Shown: positions 29,651 to 43,420 of the stretch, piece by piece | Layout of the letters: every line of letters starts with the position of its first letter | Position numbering within the stretch: the stretch's first letter is position 1 | Source: Engraulis encrasicolus | Lineage: Eukaryota > Chordata > Actinopteri > Clupeiformes > Engraulidae | Assembly (NCBI RefSeq): GCF_034702125.1 | Contig: NC_085868.1 | Location: 22,546,276 to 22,610,275 of the forward strand | Direction of reading: 5' to 3' | Length of the DNA stretch: 64,000 nucleotides | Position numbers and translations under genes: made by a program | The notes under the pieces: model-generated | What the model was told of the DNA's origin: nothing | What the model saw: the letters and a program-made list of their open reading frames with translations, nothing else | Databases searched by the model: none

Positions 29651-30490
29651 AAGGGATATGGAGAGAGGGAGCAATGGATGAGAGAGATGCATTTATGAGA
29701 GATGGATGAGGGAGAAGAGAAGAGAGTGAGGGAGAAGAGAGACGACTGATGGATGTCTGTGGGATCTGGGCTCCAGTCCAGCCCTCTAACCGCCTGCTCA
29801 GCCCTCCTCGCATTCCTGCTGTGCCTCGCAGTGCGCACACTTCTGGTGGCGCTTACAGAGGTGTGGAAGGAGGGAGGGAGAGCGGGGGAAAGAGGCAGAC
29901 TTGCAGTGCACACTGTGGCGCTCACTGAGGGGGAGAGAAGGGGGGGGGGGGGGGGGTTAGCACTGCCGCCAGTCAGACGGGCGAGAGTAGATATGCTGCT
30001 CACTGTGCGTATGCTTACAGAGGTGAAGGGGAGTGGGGAGAGCTGAGGGAGGTAGGTCTGCTGTGTGTACTAGACACTGTACAGTACAGTGGCACTCCCA
30101 GAGGTTAAGAGGGAGGGGAGTGGTTAGGCAAGCGGTTATGCCGGCAGGCTCGCACATCTTAAGAGGGAGGGGGGTGGACGCCGGGCCCAGCAGCTCGGGA
30201 GATGACGCTTGAGTGGCATTGCCTTGTTTGGCAGAGCTGCCAGCCAGAGCCGGAGCCAGAGTTGGAGTTGGAGTTGGGGACGGGGAGTGTGGCAGGCAGT
30301 GGGTGGCATTGGCTGAGCAGCAGGGCTGCACAGACAGACAGACAGAGGCAGTAGGGGAGAGCAGAGAAGAGTACGGTAGCCAACAGGCACAGTGCACACT
30401 GCTGCAGTGCTGGCACCGGCCGGCCCCGAAGCCACTCACTGCTCACTCAAGTGGTGGCAAGGCGACAAGGCAGACGTTTAGCAGTTTGTC
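29116..30490. other. Purine-rich intron 1 segment
   Basis: Positions 29394-29750 are GA-rich, with a near-duplicate block GACCTGCAGCTGGCCTGGAG at 29391 and 29474. A 17-G run lies near 29940-29956. No exon is supported. Confidence 0.6.
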
Positions 30491-30493
30491 ATA

Positions 30494-30801
<308 letters not shown>

Positions 30802-30850
30802 GTTACTGTGTGAAGTGGTTGTAACTGACAGACGTTTAGCAGTTTGTCAG

Positions 30851-30975
30851 TGTGTGTGTGTGCGTGTGTGTGTGTGCGTGTGTGTGTGTAAAGTGGCTGT
30901 GACTGATGGACCTTCAGCAGCTCAGTAGCATGTGTGCTTGTGTCTGTCGTTGTCTTTGCAGCGCGTGTGCGTGTG

Positions 30976-31016
<41 letters not shown>

Positions 31017-31036
31017 GTGTGTGCGTGTGTGTGTGT
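30851..31036. repeat. GT-rich microsatellite
   Basis: GT tracts with periodic CG steps. A sentence-like duplication (CAGACGTTTAGCAGTTTGTC) occurs both before the CGTG array (30470) and after it (30829), so this is part of a tandem duplication with that block. Confidence 0.85.
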
Positions 31037-31142
31037 TTGCATCATCCCCTCTAGGGAGGCATTGTCAGCCAGGCTGTATGGTGTGGTTACAGTACAGTAG
31101 ACTCCTCATCCTCTCATCAGTGCAAACCATTGTCAGTGATGC

Positions 31143-31265
31143 TGCCTCTCCTCTCCTCTCCTCTCCTCTCCTCTCCTCTCCTCTCCTCTCCTCTCCTCTC
31201 CTCTCCTCTCCTCTCTTCTCCTCTCTTCTCCTCTCCACGCCTCTCCTCTCCTCTCCTCTCCACGC
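31143..31265. repeat. (CTCTC)n pentanucleotide array
   Basis: About 75 bp of near-perfect CTCCT/CTCTC pentamer, degenerating towards CCACGCCTTGCC. Confidence 0.93.
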
Positions 31266-32146
31266 CTTGCCTTGCTTTGCCTTGCATTTTACAGTTATCT
31301 CAGCCTGGGACAGGTGTCTGTGGCTGAACTTGAAATCACTGCTTTAGCATGTGGCTGAATATGAAATCACTGTTTTTATATCATATGAGTTAACTATATG
31401 CTTTAGTATATTGTGAATGCCTAGTTTCTATCGGGGGTGTTTTGTTCAAACCATGGAGATTACCTAGCTCATTACCCCGGCTCTCTCTGGAATGGGCTGT
31501 CTTTTAGATGGAGCCGCCTCACAGTGTGTCTGTGTCTGTTTCTGTGTCTGTGTGCATCTTGGGTGTGTGATTTTGTGCATACGTTGAGCAAGCTGTTTGT
31601 GTGGGCGAGAGGTGGCTTTAGTCATAAGTCCTGTCATTAAGGGCTCTTTACCTGTGCTACCTTTCTCTACTTTAGCACCTTCAAAAAACGCTGTGTCCCA
31701 AAGTGTGTTTGTGTATGCAAGTGTGTTTGTCCTCATATTTATGTTTGAATAGTGCGTGTGCGTGTGCGTGTGCGTGTGCGTGTGCGTGTGCGGCTCTGCT
31801 TGTGTGTGTGCATATGTAAGCTGCCTATAAGTGTGTGTTTGTGTGAACTACCGGTTAACAAAAAAGAAACATTGGAAAAAGTGTTGGTTTCTGAAAAGGC
31901 CTGGTTTGGGAGTGGGGATAAGCCTACGTGTAGACAAGTCCTCCGAGGGAGAGAGGGGCTCCTGGGACCAGATAGCAGATGGGCGGAGCACGGTAATGAG
32001 GTGTTGCAAACAGCTGCCATCTTGAATCTGGGAGTTTTCATCTTGCTTTGTTGTTTTGCTCCACCCCCCCCTCCTCAATTCTTTTCCACACCAGCATAAT
32101 TGTATGTGCTGTCCTTACTGACCCCATTAACAGCTTTTTGTGTGTG

Positions 32147-32205
<59 letters not shown>

Positions 32206-35200
32206 GTGTGCGTCACCGTGGATGCCTGCGTTTATTTGTTTGTGTTTATGTGTGCGAGTGTGTGGGTTTAAATGTTTGTGTTTGTTCGTCGGACACTGAG
32301 CCTGTACTTTGAAGCCATGTTTAGCCTGGTTGTGGATTCTTAACACAGCGCGCTCATGAATACCATTCTGAAGACGTATTCGTTGGCCGCGCATCTGAAG
32401 TTAATTTGCCCTGGACAAACACTGCATGTCGGAGAAGGGGTTTTCTGAGTGTGCTGTGTGAGCCATACATCGATAGTACACATCACAGGCCGAGGTGTTG
32501 CTTATTTAAGGATTTACGAAGACAGACTTTAGTTTCTGAAAACCAAGCCAAGCTACACACACATGACTGATCTGACGGCATGTGTGTACAACCATGTAAA
32601 TCCTCGACCCCTTGATAAGGGTGCAGGATCACAATCGTTTCTCTGTATGAAATAGAACATGTATGGCCCTACAGCCTTGGGATGAGCCACAGGCTAGAAA
32701 CTGCACTGCACTTTAAAAAAATAAATAAATAAATAACATATTATTCTGGGAGCTAATTGGCAATGTGTGGCCATTTTTTTTCTCTCTTGGCATGTACTCT
32801 AGGCTCATAAATGTATGGAAGTCATTCAGTACGGCTCTTTTGGCTATACCACAACAACGCATAGCCACAGCTTGGTAGCCAGAGGCGATTACTGTGTGCG
32901 ACACTAAGACTGGAAAGTCCCAGGAAGAGCCGATATGTCATCTTCACTGGAGACCCATGAAAGGGATATGTGAGTGTTAGGGGGAGACATGGGGGGGGAG
33001 GGGGGGGGGGTGATAGGGAGTTCAAGAAGGTTAAGAACTGTTTATTGTCAAAAGGAATATAGTTCCATCAATAACATTGCTAATTTAGTTTCGCTGCAGA
33101 TACATTTTATAAGCTGAACTATGATGAGGTTTGAAACAAATTGGCTGATATTGCATAACTTAATGCAATACAGAAAATGCAGAGCAAAGTATAGTTGTCT
33201 TGCGGAGAAATTTGATCTGAAGAACTTGACAGCCACACCATCTTTGTGAACATGATATTCTTTTGCTTTGACCATCTTAGTTCAAGCTTTCCCATCCCAT
33301 CTTCATGACCAGTCAATTGCACTATTGTGGACGAGAAACGGTGACTAGTCAGCCAAGGCATGAAATTATATTTGTTTTGGTTATTCATAAACCTAAGCTA
33401 GCCATACAGTCTATTTAGCCCAGTAGTTAGTGGCAAGGCTGCAATAGAGTTCTTCAGCGGAAGCGGAAGCATGTAGTAGATTGTAGTCTTTCATGTTAGC
33501 ATTTAAGGACGTCCTGGTTCCTATCGGCTTCCGGCCTCCATTGGGAATGAATAGGGGTAAATTTCAAATAAGCTCCGAGTGCAAGCACGCGCTTAGCGAA
33601 CCCCCGCAAACTGTCGAGGGTGTTAAAAATAGGCTGTAGGTATGATATGGTTGATCATTTTGTGTCAAACTTCGACATAAATACGATGTTGCGTCCATAT
33701 GCTAAACCCGGAAGCTTTTGGCAACTACAGAAGCAGCGCCTGTATCTAACGGCATGTACGTGCGGATGGCTGTACCCATGGCAACCAAAGGAAAGTATGT
33801 AGTTCGGAAGTTTTAATGATCAGAAAGGGGTTAGCAATATTGAATTATAATCGTCATGATTTAACATGTGAATACACCAACATGATGATACGATCCGTTC
33901 CACTAATGAGAGGGGGATGCGGGGACACGCTAATGTTCGTTGTTGCCGTGCAACTTATATTTTTGCCAAACCTGAATCTCTATGGCGTTTTGCAATGTAA
34001 AAAATCGCCATGGAACCGGTAGTCCAAACGCCGCATACAAGTTGACGTCAACGCTGAAGAGCTCTATAGGTACAGTATTTTCCACTCGTGTTGTAATGTT
34101 ATCTACTTCTGGGCCTGCTGTCTGTGGGGCTTTCTCTGCAGTGCTGGGAGGCTGCAGTATTTTTGGGCCAGTTGTTCAGATACCCTTCGACCAAGGTTGG
34201 ACTTAGAGAAGGGGTTGGGGGTTGGCGATAAAAGTCTGGCAGGGGAAATTCAACACCTGGAATAAGGTCACTGTCAAATAAATTCACCAACATGCTATCA
34301 AAATAAGCTTCACAGATAACGAACATTCTAAATGATTGGGAAATGGGAAATGAGCTTGGGAAATGAAATATGGGAAATGAGCTTGGTGTTAAAAGTCTGT
34401 GGTCTTGTGTATGTAGTACAGTAACAAACCAAGGACATTGCAAGATGCTTGAAAATGAAATTTTGTTTTAGACCAATAAGCCAAGCATATTCCAAAATGC
34501 TCCACCAACGGGGTGCAAATCAGTAACTGCAAAAACATCTGTTTGGTAGATTAATGCTAGAAATACTTGAAATATTTTGTTGTCATCAGGTGTAGCTTGC
34601 CTGGTCATTAAATTGAAGTTATGGCCATGGCTAACTGCCATGAAGTTCCTGCATGTACATCATGTATATAAACCACATACCACACTCCTTTCGTGTTGTT
34701 AAAAAGAAATTGGCACATCAGCTGCATCAGTGTGTTAGCCGCAGACGTAAGTGGGTTATGTGTGTCATGAATAGCCTATCGCTGATGTATGCATTTAATA
34801 GGCAAACGTGTTTAGCTCTTCGCGGCTTTGTTCTTGAGGCCTCAGGGTATCTGTCCCAGATAGCTTGAGAAGAGCTCTTTTAGATACGGAGGGTGCATTT
34901 CAGTCTTCAGAAACTAGGGCTTTAAGACGGTGGTAGTCTATTGCTGAAGCATCGCTATGAAAGGAAGCCGTGCTGTGTGCATTCCTGCTGTATTGTCTCC
35001 CATTTCTGTTCAGTGTCTTATGTTGCTTTGGTGCGGTGGGCAGTTTAAAAAACCTGAGTGGACACTGCACAAACCTTTCTTCATGTAGAAATTGAAGATT
35101 TGCTGTAATATTCACCATTTGGCGAATTTTTATGTCTTCCGTTCTGCAGTCTTCTCTCTTCTTGCTTTAATAATCTCCTCATACCTGGTCTGCTGCAATA

Positions 35201-36291
35201 CTCTGTGTAGAAAAGCTTTTCTTTACCATCTTTGACTAAATGGCAACCGAAACATCCATGTTCAACACTACTGTTGTCATGGACATGAACGAAATGCATT
35301 GTCTGAACAATCACAGTGGCCTTGGTTACATGGGACATTTAATTCTGAAGTAACTGAATTTAATTCTGAATAGAACTTAATTCTGCTTTGAAAACATCAT
35401 GTTAAGCACTTCACAATTAGGACAGTGCAATGTAAACTCAAAGGAACTATGTAATTCTGAATTATTTATGTGGAATCAAAAACATCATGTAAACATGGTC
35501 AGTGTCCTTCAGAGGCTGAGTAGAGATGAACAGTATGAAACTCGAACTCGAGCAGAGGTTTTGGACTATGGAAAGCGTGGAAAACTATTTTGGTCATCCG
35601 CTCTAAAATGAGTACTATGTACCATGAAAATAAACACAAGGACTGCTTCGGAAAGGTCCTCGACCCAGTCAGATTCTTGGGCATAGCGGGATGCTTTCTG
35701 CATTGGGTTACAGATTTCGGAAGAACACAGCTGTGTACAAATATGTCTAAAGGGTCAGGAATCGGTACATTTTAACAGATGAAAATAAAACAATATTGCA
35801 TAATTCAGTAATGATAACAAGACTAGTGCAGATTAAGTATGAAAAATGTAAGTCTTTGGACACCCTCACTAGTTCTTCAGCATCAGAAATGTCCCTCAAT
35901 TCTGTATTGTTTTTGTGATCTGATGTTCCTTCAGTTGTCCTCTTCTGAGATGGTTGTTAGTTTCGGTGTTTGTTGCAGAACGTTTGTCAAGCCACTTTCA
36001 TAGTCCAAAGCAACGGTGGCAACGGTATGACTGTGAGTTTCAGCTGATTGGTAACCAGCTCCTGACGTCCTGGTTCCCTTTGCGTCTGTGTAATGAGCCA
36101 GCTGCCGCATGAGTCGAGCGAAGGGGGAAGTAGAACAGGGGCCTGGAGGAGAGTAAAAATGGAATTCAAGACCGACGGAGACGTTCCTGCATCGTCATCG
36201 GAGGCACTCAGTCCTAAAGTCTCTCTGTCTGTCTGTCTATCTCCCTCACCCTCTGTCTCTCTCTGTCTCTCTCTTTCTACCTCTGTCTATT
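31266..36291. other. Intron 1 segment, no gene seen
   Basis: No exon was identified. It includes a (GTGTGC)n run at 31754-31792 and a TG tract at 32139-32213. A region around 33440-33800 has a different, CpG-containing texture that may be an old repeat. Short open frames here show no protein family. Confidence 0.5.
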
Positions 36292-36370
<79 letters not shown>

Positions 36371-36422
36371 ATATATATATCTATCTTTATCTCTCTCTCT
36401 CTCACTCTCTCTCTTTCTCTCT

Positions 36423-36494
<72 letters not shown>
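36292..36494. repeat. (CT)n microsatellite block
   Basis: Two CT tracts separated by a TATATATATCTATCTTTATC spacer. Confidence 0.97.
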
Positions 36495-36498
<4 letters not shown>

Positions 36499-37289
36499 AT
36501 TCTGTGTGTATGCCTCCTGTTCCCCCTCCCTGCATCCTTCTCTTTTTCACCTCTGCAGCAGAGATGACAATGCAGAGGAAGAGAAGTAAGGAAGTGTGTA
36601 TCCAGTTCTGCACATACTGCTACAAGTATCCTATGGAGGTTAATGAAGGGTGATGAGCATAGACTATGTCTATTATAGACTTAAGTCAAGCATTTGATCC
36701 TGTGCGTGCGCATGCCTGTGCGTGCGCATTCCTGTGCCTGTTTATGCGTGTGTGTTTATGCGTGTGTGTTTATGTGTGTGTGTGTGCCCGCATGTGTGTG
36801 CACATTTATGCATGTGTATGTGATTCTGCGTGCGAGTGTGCCTCCGTTTGAGTTTGTTCAGTGCTGCTGCGGCACCAGTGCTGGATCGATGGCTTCACAG
36901 TCAACACCAAGGTTGACGTTGAACCTGATGACTCATCATATGCGTGCTGGTACTGATGCAGCAAGTGGGATGCAGAAGAGGAGATGGCTGGCTTAAGGCT
37001 GATGCATAGTCACGCGGTGCCGATTGCGGGGTAAAGCATAGACGTACTGTCAGCGGGGGGTATTGCCTCATAGTCGACCTACATGCGAATGCGTGCGAAA
37101 GGGCGTGGTGTTTTTTTTCCCTCCGAAAATTCAAGAGTGGGTCAAGGGGGGAGGGAGGAGGAGATTTTAATGACGTCAATTCACCTCCGTGACAACAGGG
37201 GGCGAACTAACTCATTCAGTTGAGCCCAGTCCCTAGAATGAATAACAAAGCTAATCAGCTGGCTATGTAAAACGTAATATTCCACTAGT

Positions 37290-38030
37290 AGCCTACTTCT
37301 AAAAGTTGGGGCATAATTAGATGGTACAACATCAGTTTATTTTTGGTCAAGTACTACATGAGATTAAATGCAAGACAAACGCCATTTTAAAAGACAATAG
37401 ACAGCATGAATGGCCATTCACACCTGGGGCCTAGTAGTAGCTAGCCAGCTAAATCAGTCATTACAAACTCAAAGCTAGTTGACTAGCCACCTGAAACGTA
37501 ATTCTACCACTAACAAAGAGGCTTCTTGCTATTAATTTAAAAAGTTGTGGCGTAATTAGACATGAATGATAGCATACAAGATTCTCTCTTTATTCATGTT
37601 TTACAGTTCAGGTGGTTAAAATGCCAAACAAAAGCCGTTTTAAATACAATACATCTAATGGCCATATTAACAGCTTAGCAACTGTCAGCCAAACCCATTC
37701 AAACTCTACAGGACATTAGCGAACCCTGTTTTAGAAGCTAGCTAGCCACACTACTTGTACTATATACTGTATCAACAAAGAGGCTTCTTGCTATTAATTT
37801 AAAAAGTTGTGGCGTAATTAGACATGGATGATAGCATACAGGAGTCTCTCTTTATTCATGTTTTACAGTTGAGGTGGTTAAATGAAACAAAAGCCATTTT
37901 TAAATACAATAGATAGCCTATCTAATTAACAGCTAGCTTAGCAACTGTCAGCCAAACCCATTCAAACTCTACAGGACATTAGCGAACCCTTTTTTAATGA
38001 GCTAGCTGCCACACTACAAAAGAACAAAGA
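37290..38030. repeat. Tandem repeat with a period of about 250-262 bp
   Basis: The phrase CAAAGAGGCTTCTTGCTATT recurs at 37514 and 37776 (262 bp apart), with a degenerate third start at 38025 (249 bp). Each unit contains AAAAGTTGTGGCGTAATTAG, TTTATTCATGTTTTACAGTT and AACTGTCAGCCAAACCCATT. A more diverged unit precedes them (AAAGTTGGGGCATAATTAGA at about 37300). I see no coding frame. It is a small satellite-like array or a tandemly duplicated repeat. Confidence 0.9.
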
Positions 38031-38530
38031 GGCTTCTTTGCTACTACCACACTAGAAACATCATTCCATGATGGCCTTTTATGGATATTTCTAATTGATT
38101 TTTTGGAAGTTGTACTACTGAAATAAAAAACAGTTTCTCTTCTCCCTGTCAAGTAAACTCCAGTGATTTCCTGCCAAGTCATCTGCATCGTGTTTTTCGT
38201 TTTCCTTCAAACCTCCGCGGTAGGGTAGAAGAATAGAACACAACTGACCTATCAGGGCTGAGTTCCCCCCGGACTGCCGTAAGCGCATTGACCAATCACC
38301 GTCTTCAAGCATAGCTCAGCTCACGGACATTTCAGCCTGGGAGAAACATGCGTGTACTGCAGCCAGGGCTCGTTTTGTCGCTGCACAGGGGGGCGCTGTG
38401 GCTCATTCTCTGTGCAGAACCCCCGCGAACGCGCGACTCTAAACCCCCCTTTACTTTGAGGCTGGCATTGTGCCCTTTCTTCTTATCACCCTGGATCTTC
38501 CTGCTCGTCTGTGCGTATTGACTGTAGTGT

Positions 38531-38654
<124 letters not shown>

Positions 38655-38935
38655 GTAACCATAATTGGAAGGCCATATCTGGGGGAAAAATCTTTTTTAC
38701 AAAGTAGTGACATTCCATTTTTGCTGCTTTTCAGTCTGTGTATCAGTGCAGTGCAGTTAAAGTGCATCCTGTTTATGTCATGACTAAACATGCATCACAA
38801 TATTCTATTGCACAGACAATGCATCAAGCTAGCACTACAAGAAAGATATCATCTGAACTTCACAACAAGCCTTTAGGCTATTAACCACTCTTTATTTGGT
38901 ATGACAAACTTGTTGACGGTGTCATCACCTTTTTT

Positions 38936-39044
38936 GGTATGAGAAACTTGTTGACGGTGTGATCACGGGCCAGAATCGAGCCCGGCTTTCCTGCGTGACT
39001 GCATGGTGCCTTAGCCGTGTGCGCCACCACCAAGGCCAATATGG
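38936..39044 (-). mobile_element. tRNA-like SINE fragment
   Basis: Read on the minus strand, GGTGGCGCACACGGCTAAGG resembles a tRNA A-box region, and GGGCTCGATTCTGGCC, about 35 bases later, resembles a B box (GGTTCGANTCC pattern). A tail segment CACCGTCAACAAGTTT follows and occurs again just beyond an A-run. The direct repeat TCACCTTTTTT flanks the unit at 38925-38935 and 39045-39055. This fits a tRNA-derived SINE, although the duplicated tail makes the true end uncertain. Confidence 0.6.
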
Positions 39045-39455
39045 TCACCTTTTTTACTGGGTTTGTAAGGAAACCTGTTAGGTTCAGGACAAACCTTTGT
39101 TGTGTGTCTGGTCTTTGTTCATCTTTGTGCTGACACAAGAGATCCCGATTGACGACCACAAACAAACATGCTGTGCTCAGGCGTTCACAGAAGTGGAAAT
39201 CAATGGTGACCAACATTCGTGCGAGTGTCTGATTGACCATGAGAGGCGCGTGTGTGTGGGTGTGTAGGAGTTTGTGTTTTGTGTGTGTGTGTTGGTTCAA
39301 GTGTGTGTTGCAATGGAATATAGATTGTCAATTTTGGCGATTGTGTTCGAGTGTGAGATGGTACATGTAGTCAATTTGCGCAGTGCGTGTTTGAGAAAGG
39401 AAAGTAATAGATACAATATTTGTTCGACTGTGTAGTTTAGGTCGTCTATTTGTGC

Positions 39456-39790
39456 AATTGTGTGTCTGAATGTGTGAAATGATAGATGGAACATCTGGGC
39501 AAGTGTGTTAAGCCGGAGATGCATACTGCAATTTACATGGGTGTATGTGAAGCCGTTGATACTTGATAGGGAGATAGAAGTTGCCATTGAGGCTGGAGCT
39601 GGAGCTGACTGACTGCCCCAGAAGTTGGAGGAAGGTACTGTATGTTTTTCAGTGGGAAGCTGTAGATGGTCCCCATTTGTGTTTGAAATGTGTTTGAAAT
39701 GATAGCTGGAACATTTGTGCAAGACAGTGTGTTAAGCCATAGATGCTGTACTTTTTCAGTGCGTGAAGCTGTCGATAATCACAGCCGATG
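39456..39790. repeat. Degenerate tandem duplication, about 220-bp period
   Basis: GAAATGATAGATGGAACATC at about 39477 recurs as GAAATGATAGCTGGAACATT at about 39697, each followed by GTGTGTTAAGCC and a GTGAAGC(C/T)GT(T/C)GATA phrase. Related weaker phrases lie further upstream (39300-39450). Non-coding. Confidence 0.75.
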
Positions 39791-40205
39791 GCGAGATTTT
39801 CATCCAGACTGGGGTTCACTGGCTGACTGAGTGGCACTGTGCTGATCATCATAAATGGCCCAAGAGGAGGAGAGGCAAAAAGCCCTTTAAAAAAAGTGGA
39901 ATGTCAGTGGCAGCAGGCTGGAAAACAGGAAACAGCTGTAACAACATCCTGTGGTGGCAGAGGGGCGCATGTATGCATGTAATGTAATGTAATGTAATGT
40001 ATGTATGCGGGGAGTGCCTGTGCTGTGTGGCAGCCAGCCCATCAGTCAGTCAGTCAGTTAGTCAGTTGGTCTTGATTGGTGATTGGCCATTGGTGGTCCC
40101 CAGACACCAGAGGTGCCAGCTTACTGGCTGCCAGATGTGACCTAGCCCCGCCCCTCTTGCTCTGGAGCCCTGGCCTGGCAGGCACTGGTAACAAAGGGCC
40201 TTTGT

Positions 40206-40369
<164 letters not shown>

Positions 40370-40489
40370 ACTGAGGAGGCCTGGAGCCCGATACAGTGTC
40401 CACTGGGGGCCCAAGGAGGCTGTGGTCCCTGGCCTCTCCACGGGTCAATGGATGGAGAAGACGGACTGCTTAACACATCAGACCCTTGC

Positions 40490-40609
<120 letters not shown>

Positions 40610-40844
40610 CGCTTGTGCATGAGAGAGAGAGAGAAGTAGAGTGGATTTGTGTGTGAGAGTGAAATGGACAGAAAATGTGCGTGTGAATTAGACGGACTGA
40701 GAGCAAGATTGCATAAGAGAGAAGAATTGCAGAATGGTGTTTTCTGTGAGATAAAAATAGGATGTGAGGAAAACTGTTGGAAAACTGTAGGAGGAGATCG
40801 AGAAAAATTAAAGCTAGAGAGAAGACTGGAGGAAGGGATGGAGC

Positions 40845-41201
40845 TAGGCCCGGACAATATGACGATATATATCGTTATTGTGATATAAAAGTGTATATCG
40901 TGACCTTTCTCCTATATCGTTTATATCGTGATAGTAATTTTATCAGTTTTATACAATTGAATATCATTTAATTACATTTCATGTTGTCACAATAGAAACT
41001 ATAAGTTAATGTAACTGTAAAAATAAGAATAAAAAGATCCATTTTAAAGAAAGGTTGTTTTGCGACATGAAAAAATAAAGAGCAAATAAAGAGAATGACT
41101 GAAAACGTATGTAATTGTGGTATATCGTGATATATATTGTTATCGCGATATAAAGTGATCCATATCGTGATATTGTTTTATTTCCATATCGCCCAGCCCT
41201 A
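40845..41201. mobile_element. hAT-like MITE, 357 bp
   Basis: The left end is TAGGCCCGGACAATATGACG and the right end CATATCGCCCAGCCCTA, an imperfect inverted pair (TAGGGCTGGGCGATATG type). An 8-bp direct repeat, GATGGAGC, flanks it perfectly at 40837-40844 and 41202-41209. Many ATATCGTGATAT words lie near both ends. The middle is AT-rich and non-coding. Confidence 0.92.
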
Positions 41202-41454
41202 GATGGAGCCATACTTGTTCAGAGCCCTGAACCCTGTTTCATGTTGCATGCTTTCCCTTATTCCCCTTCCTTTATTTGTCTTATCTTCTCCTCATCCGAC
41301 TGCATAGGGGCTCAATGAGGCCTTTGTACGGCGGGCAGCTAACACAGCCATGAGGACGACCAGGACCCTCAGACTCACTCTGTCACTCAGCCACACTCTA
41401 AAACACAGACATGCGCACAGATTGACAGATATGCACACTCGCGCACGCGCACGT

Positions 41455-41549
<95 letters not shown>

Positions 41550-41568
41550 CACACACACGCACACACAA
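41455..41568. repeat. (AC)n microsatellite
   Basis: AC tract of about 110 bp preceded by CGCGCACGCGCACG. Confidence 0.97.
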
Positions 41569-42517
41569 CTGAAGCATGCAGAGACTGAGGTTCACACACA
41601 GAACACACCAACATGAGCGTGCACGCGCACACACACACTCAAACACACTCTTGAACTCACACTTGTACTCAGACATACTTGTAGGCAACATTCTTGTGAG
41701 TGCTGTTTTTGTGCTCATGAAGTTATTTAGGGAGTGTCAGTCAAAGATGGGAAATGCTCTTTGGGGAGAGAGATGTAGACGGACGGACAGATGGACAGAC
41801 AGACAGACAGACAGACGGAGAGGGAAAGATGCACAGAGAATCAGATGGACAGCGGTCCTTGGGGACTTTCTCTTAACTTGGATTCATTTAGCTGCAGATG
41901 TGTACAGGCATCCGATATGGAAAAAAAAACCCATGAAGAATGTCAGAACAGAAGATTCATGCAGACGAGACAAAAGAGGAAAGGAAAAACTATCTACAGT
42001 TATAGAAGAAAGTCAGTCAGACAGCTCATTAAAACCAGAAGAGCAGAAATATTCAGTAATAACACATTCAGAAATCAAAAGTCAATATGCAAAGAAAGGT
42101 CTTGTGATTCATGTTCCCATGAGTCTCGCTGCAGTTTTCTAGTGGTGCAGTGCTCAGTGCTTTTAAAGCTCTCAGTACATTGGTAGAATGCATGGGCAGC
42201 CGAAAGATTCAGTCAGTTTTTTGTGATTATAATACTTACATTGTTTTGAGTTAGTATGATGGTATAAACTCGGTAGAAATTGTATGAGCTGCATAGTTTA
42301 TACTGGACCTGTTTTAACAATATGTCAATTTAGTGCTATGTGGTGCTGCATGGAAGCTTGAGTGGACGTGAGTTCAGTTGCTGACTTGAGGAAAGCTGGA
42401 GCTCCCAAAAGATTGTGGAGTTTCCTAGACACGTTTGGCATCTATACTAGTACAGTACAAGTTAAAAAGTCAAAAGAAACTACTGGCAGAACTGGTGCCT
42501 GTGGGTCAAAGACGTCC
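41569..42517. other. Intron 1 segment, no gene seen
   Basis: Non-coding. A GACA/GACG run lies at 41779-41820. No exon is supported. Confidence 0.5.
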
Positions 42518-42518
42518 A

Positions 42519-42716
42519 AAAAGGAATTGTCATTCAGTGTAACGAATACCTTCTACTGACTGTAACGGTAAAAAACATGACTCTTTTTATTTTATTTATT
42601 TTTCCAGTGAATTCATGAAAGCCTCGGCTGTTCACTTGAAACAATTTTAAAATCTTGTTTTTTTTACAGTTGCAGTCAGCAGAACGTATCCGTTACACTG
42701 AATGACAATTCTTTTT
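42519..42716. mobile_element. Inverted-repeat MITE-like element, about 198 bp
   Basis: The left arm begins AAAAAGGAATTGTCATTCAG and the right arm is its near inverse (CTGAATGACAATTCTTTTTT). The similarity continues inwards for about 55 bp with a handful of mismatches (GTAACGAATAC / GTATCCGTTAC). The loop is about 90 bp and AT-rich. Target duplication and superfamily are unclear because the ends sit in A/T runs. Confidence 0.78.
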
Positions 42717-43420
42717 TTTGGCTGTTTTTATTTGCTCAAACTAGTACTTGTTGGTGTGAGTGCATTTCAAAAGTAAGGAGTCAAGCTCCTGAACAGGGTG
42801 TGGTGGTGCGGCGGCATCCACTGAACATACTGTACAGTGCTACCTACCTATGCCACCATCACCTCCCATTGGACACCAACTGTCACGGACTGACACAGAT
42901 TTGTTTTTTTTGCACCTCTTTCTCTCCGTATGCACACACCCCCACACGCAGAGATGAGATATGGAGAGAGAGGGATGCCGAGAGAGATAAAGACAGAGCT
43001 TGACACAGATTCAGCTACGCCATGAATTAGTAACGCAGCCATGGCTCCATGCGTGACTCCTTGAGTGGTCGTGATGGTGGTGGTGATGGTGGTGGTGGTG
43101 GTGGGGGCTCATTCTGGAAGGACGCGTCCAGTGCCGGTGGCTGGAGCTCGGAGCAGCTCTGGCCTACTTTACCCCTGGCCCTGGAGAAGGGACAGGACCT
43201 CAGGGTGTGAAGAGGGATGGAGAGAGGCAGAGAGCGAGCGAGAGGGAGAGAGAGAGAAAAAAGGATAGAGAGAGAGAGAGAGAGAGGCAGAGAGCGAGCG
43301 AGAGAGAGGGAGAGAGAGAGAGGTTACTGCATAGATGGAGACATGAGAGAGCTGCTGTAGAGGTTAATGGCGTAGAGATGAAAGATGTAGCGGGTGATGA
43401 AAGCACCAGGCACATCAAGC

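Noticed and set aside
29242..30003. 253-residue minus-strand frame rich in Ser/Leu/Pro
   Set aside because: Produced by GA-rich repeat DNA on the other strand; no supporting features.
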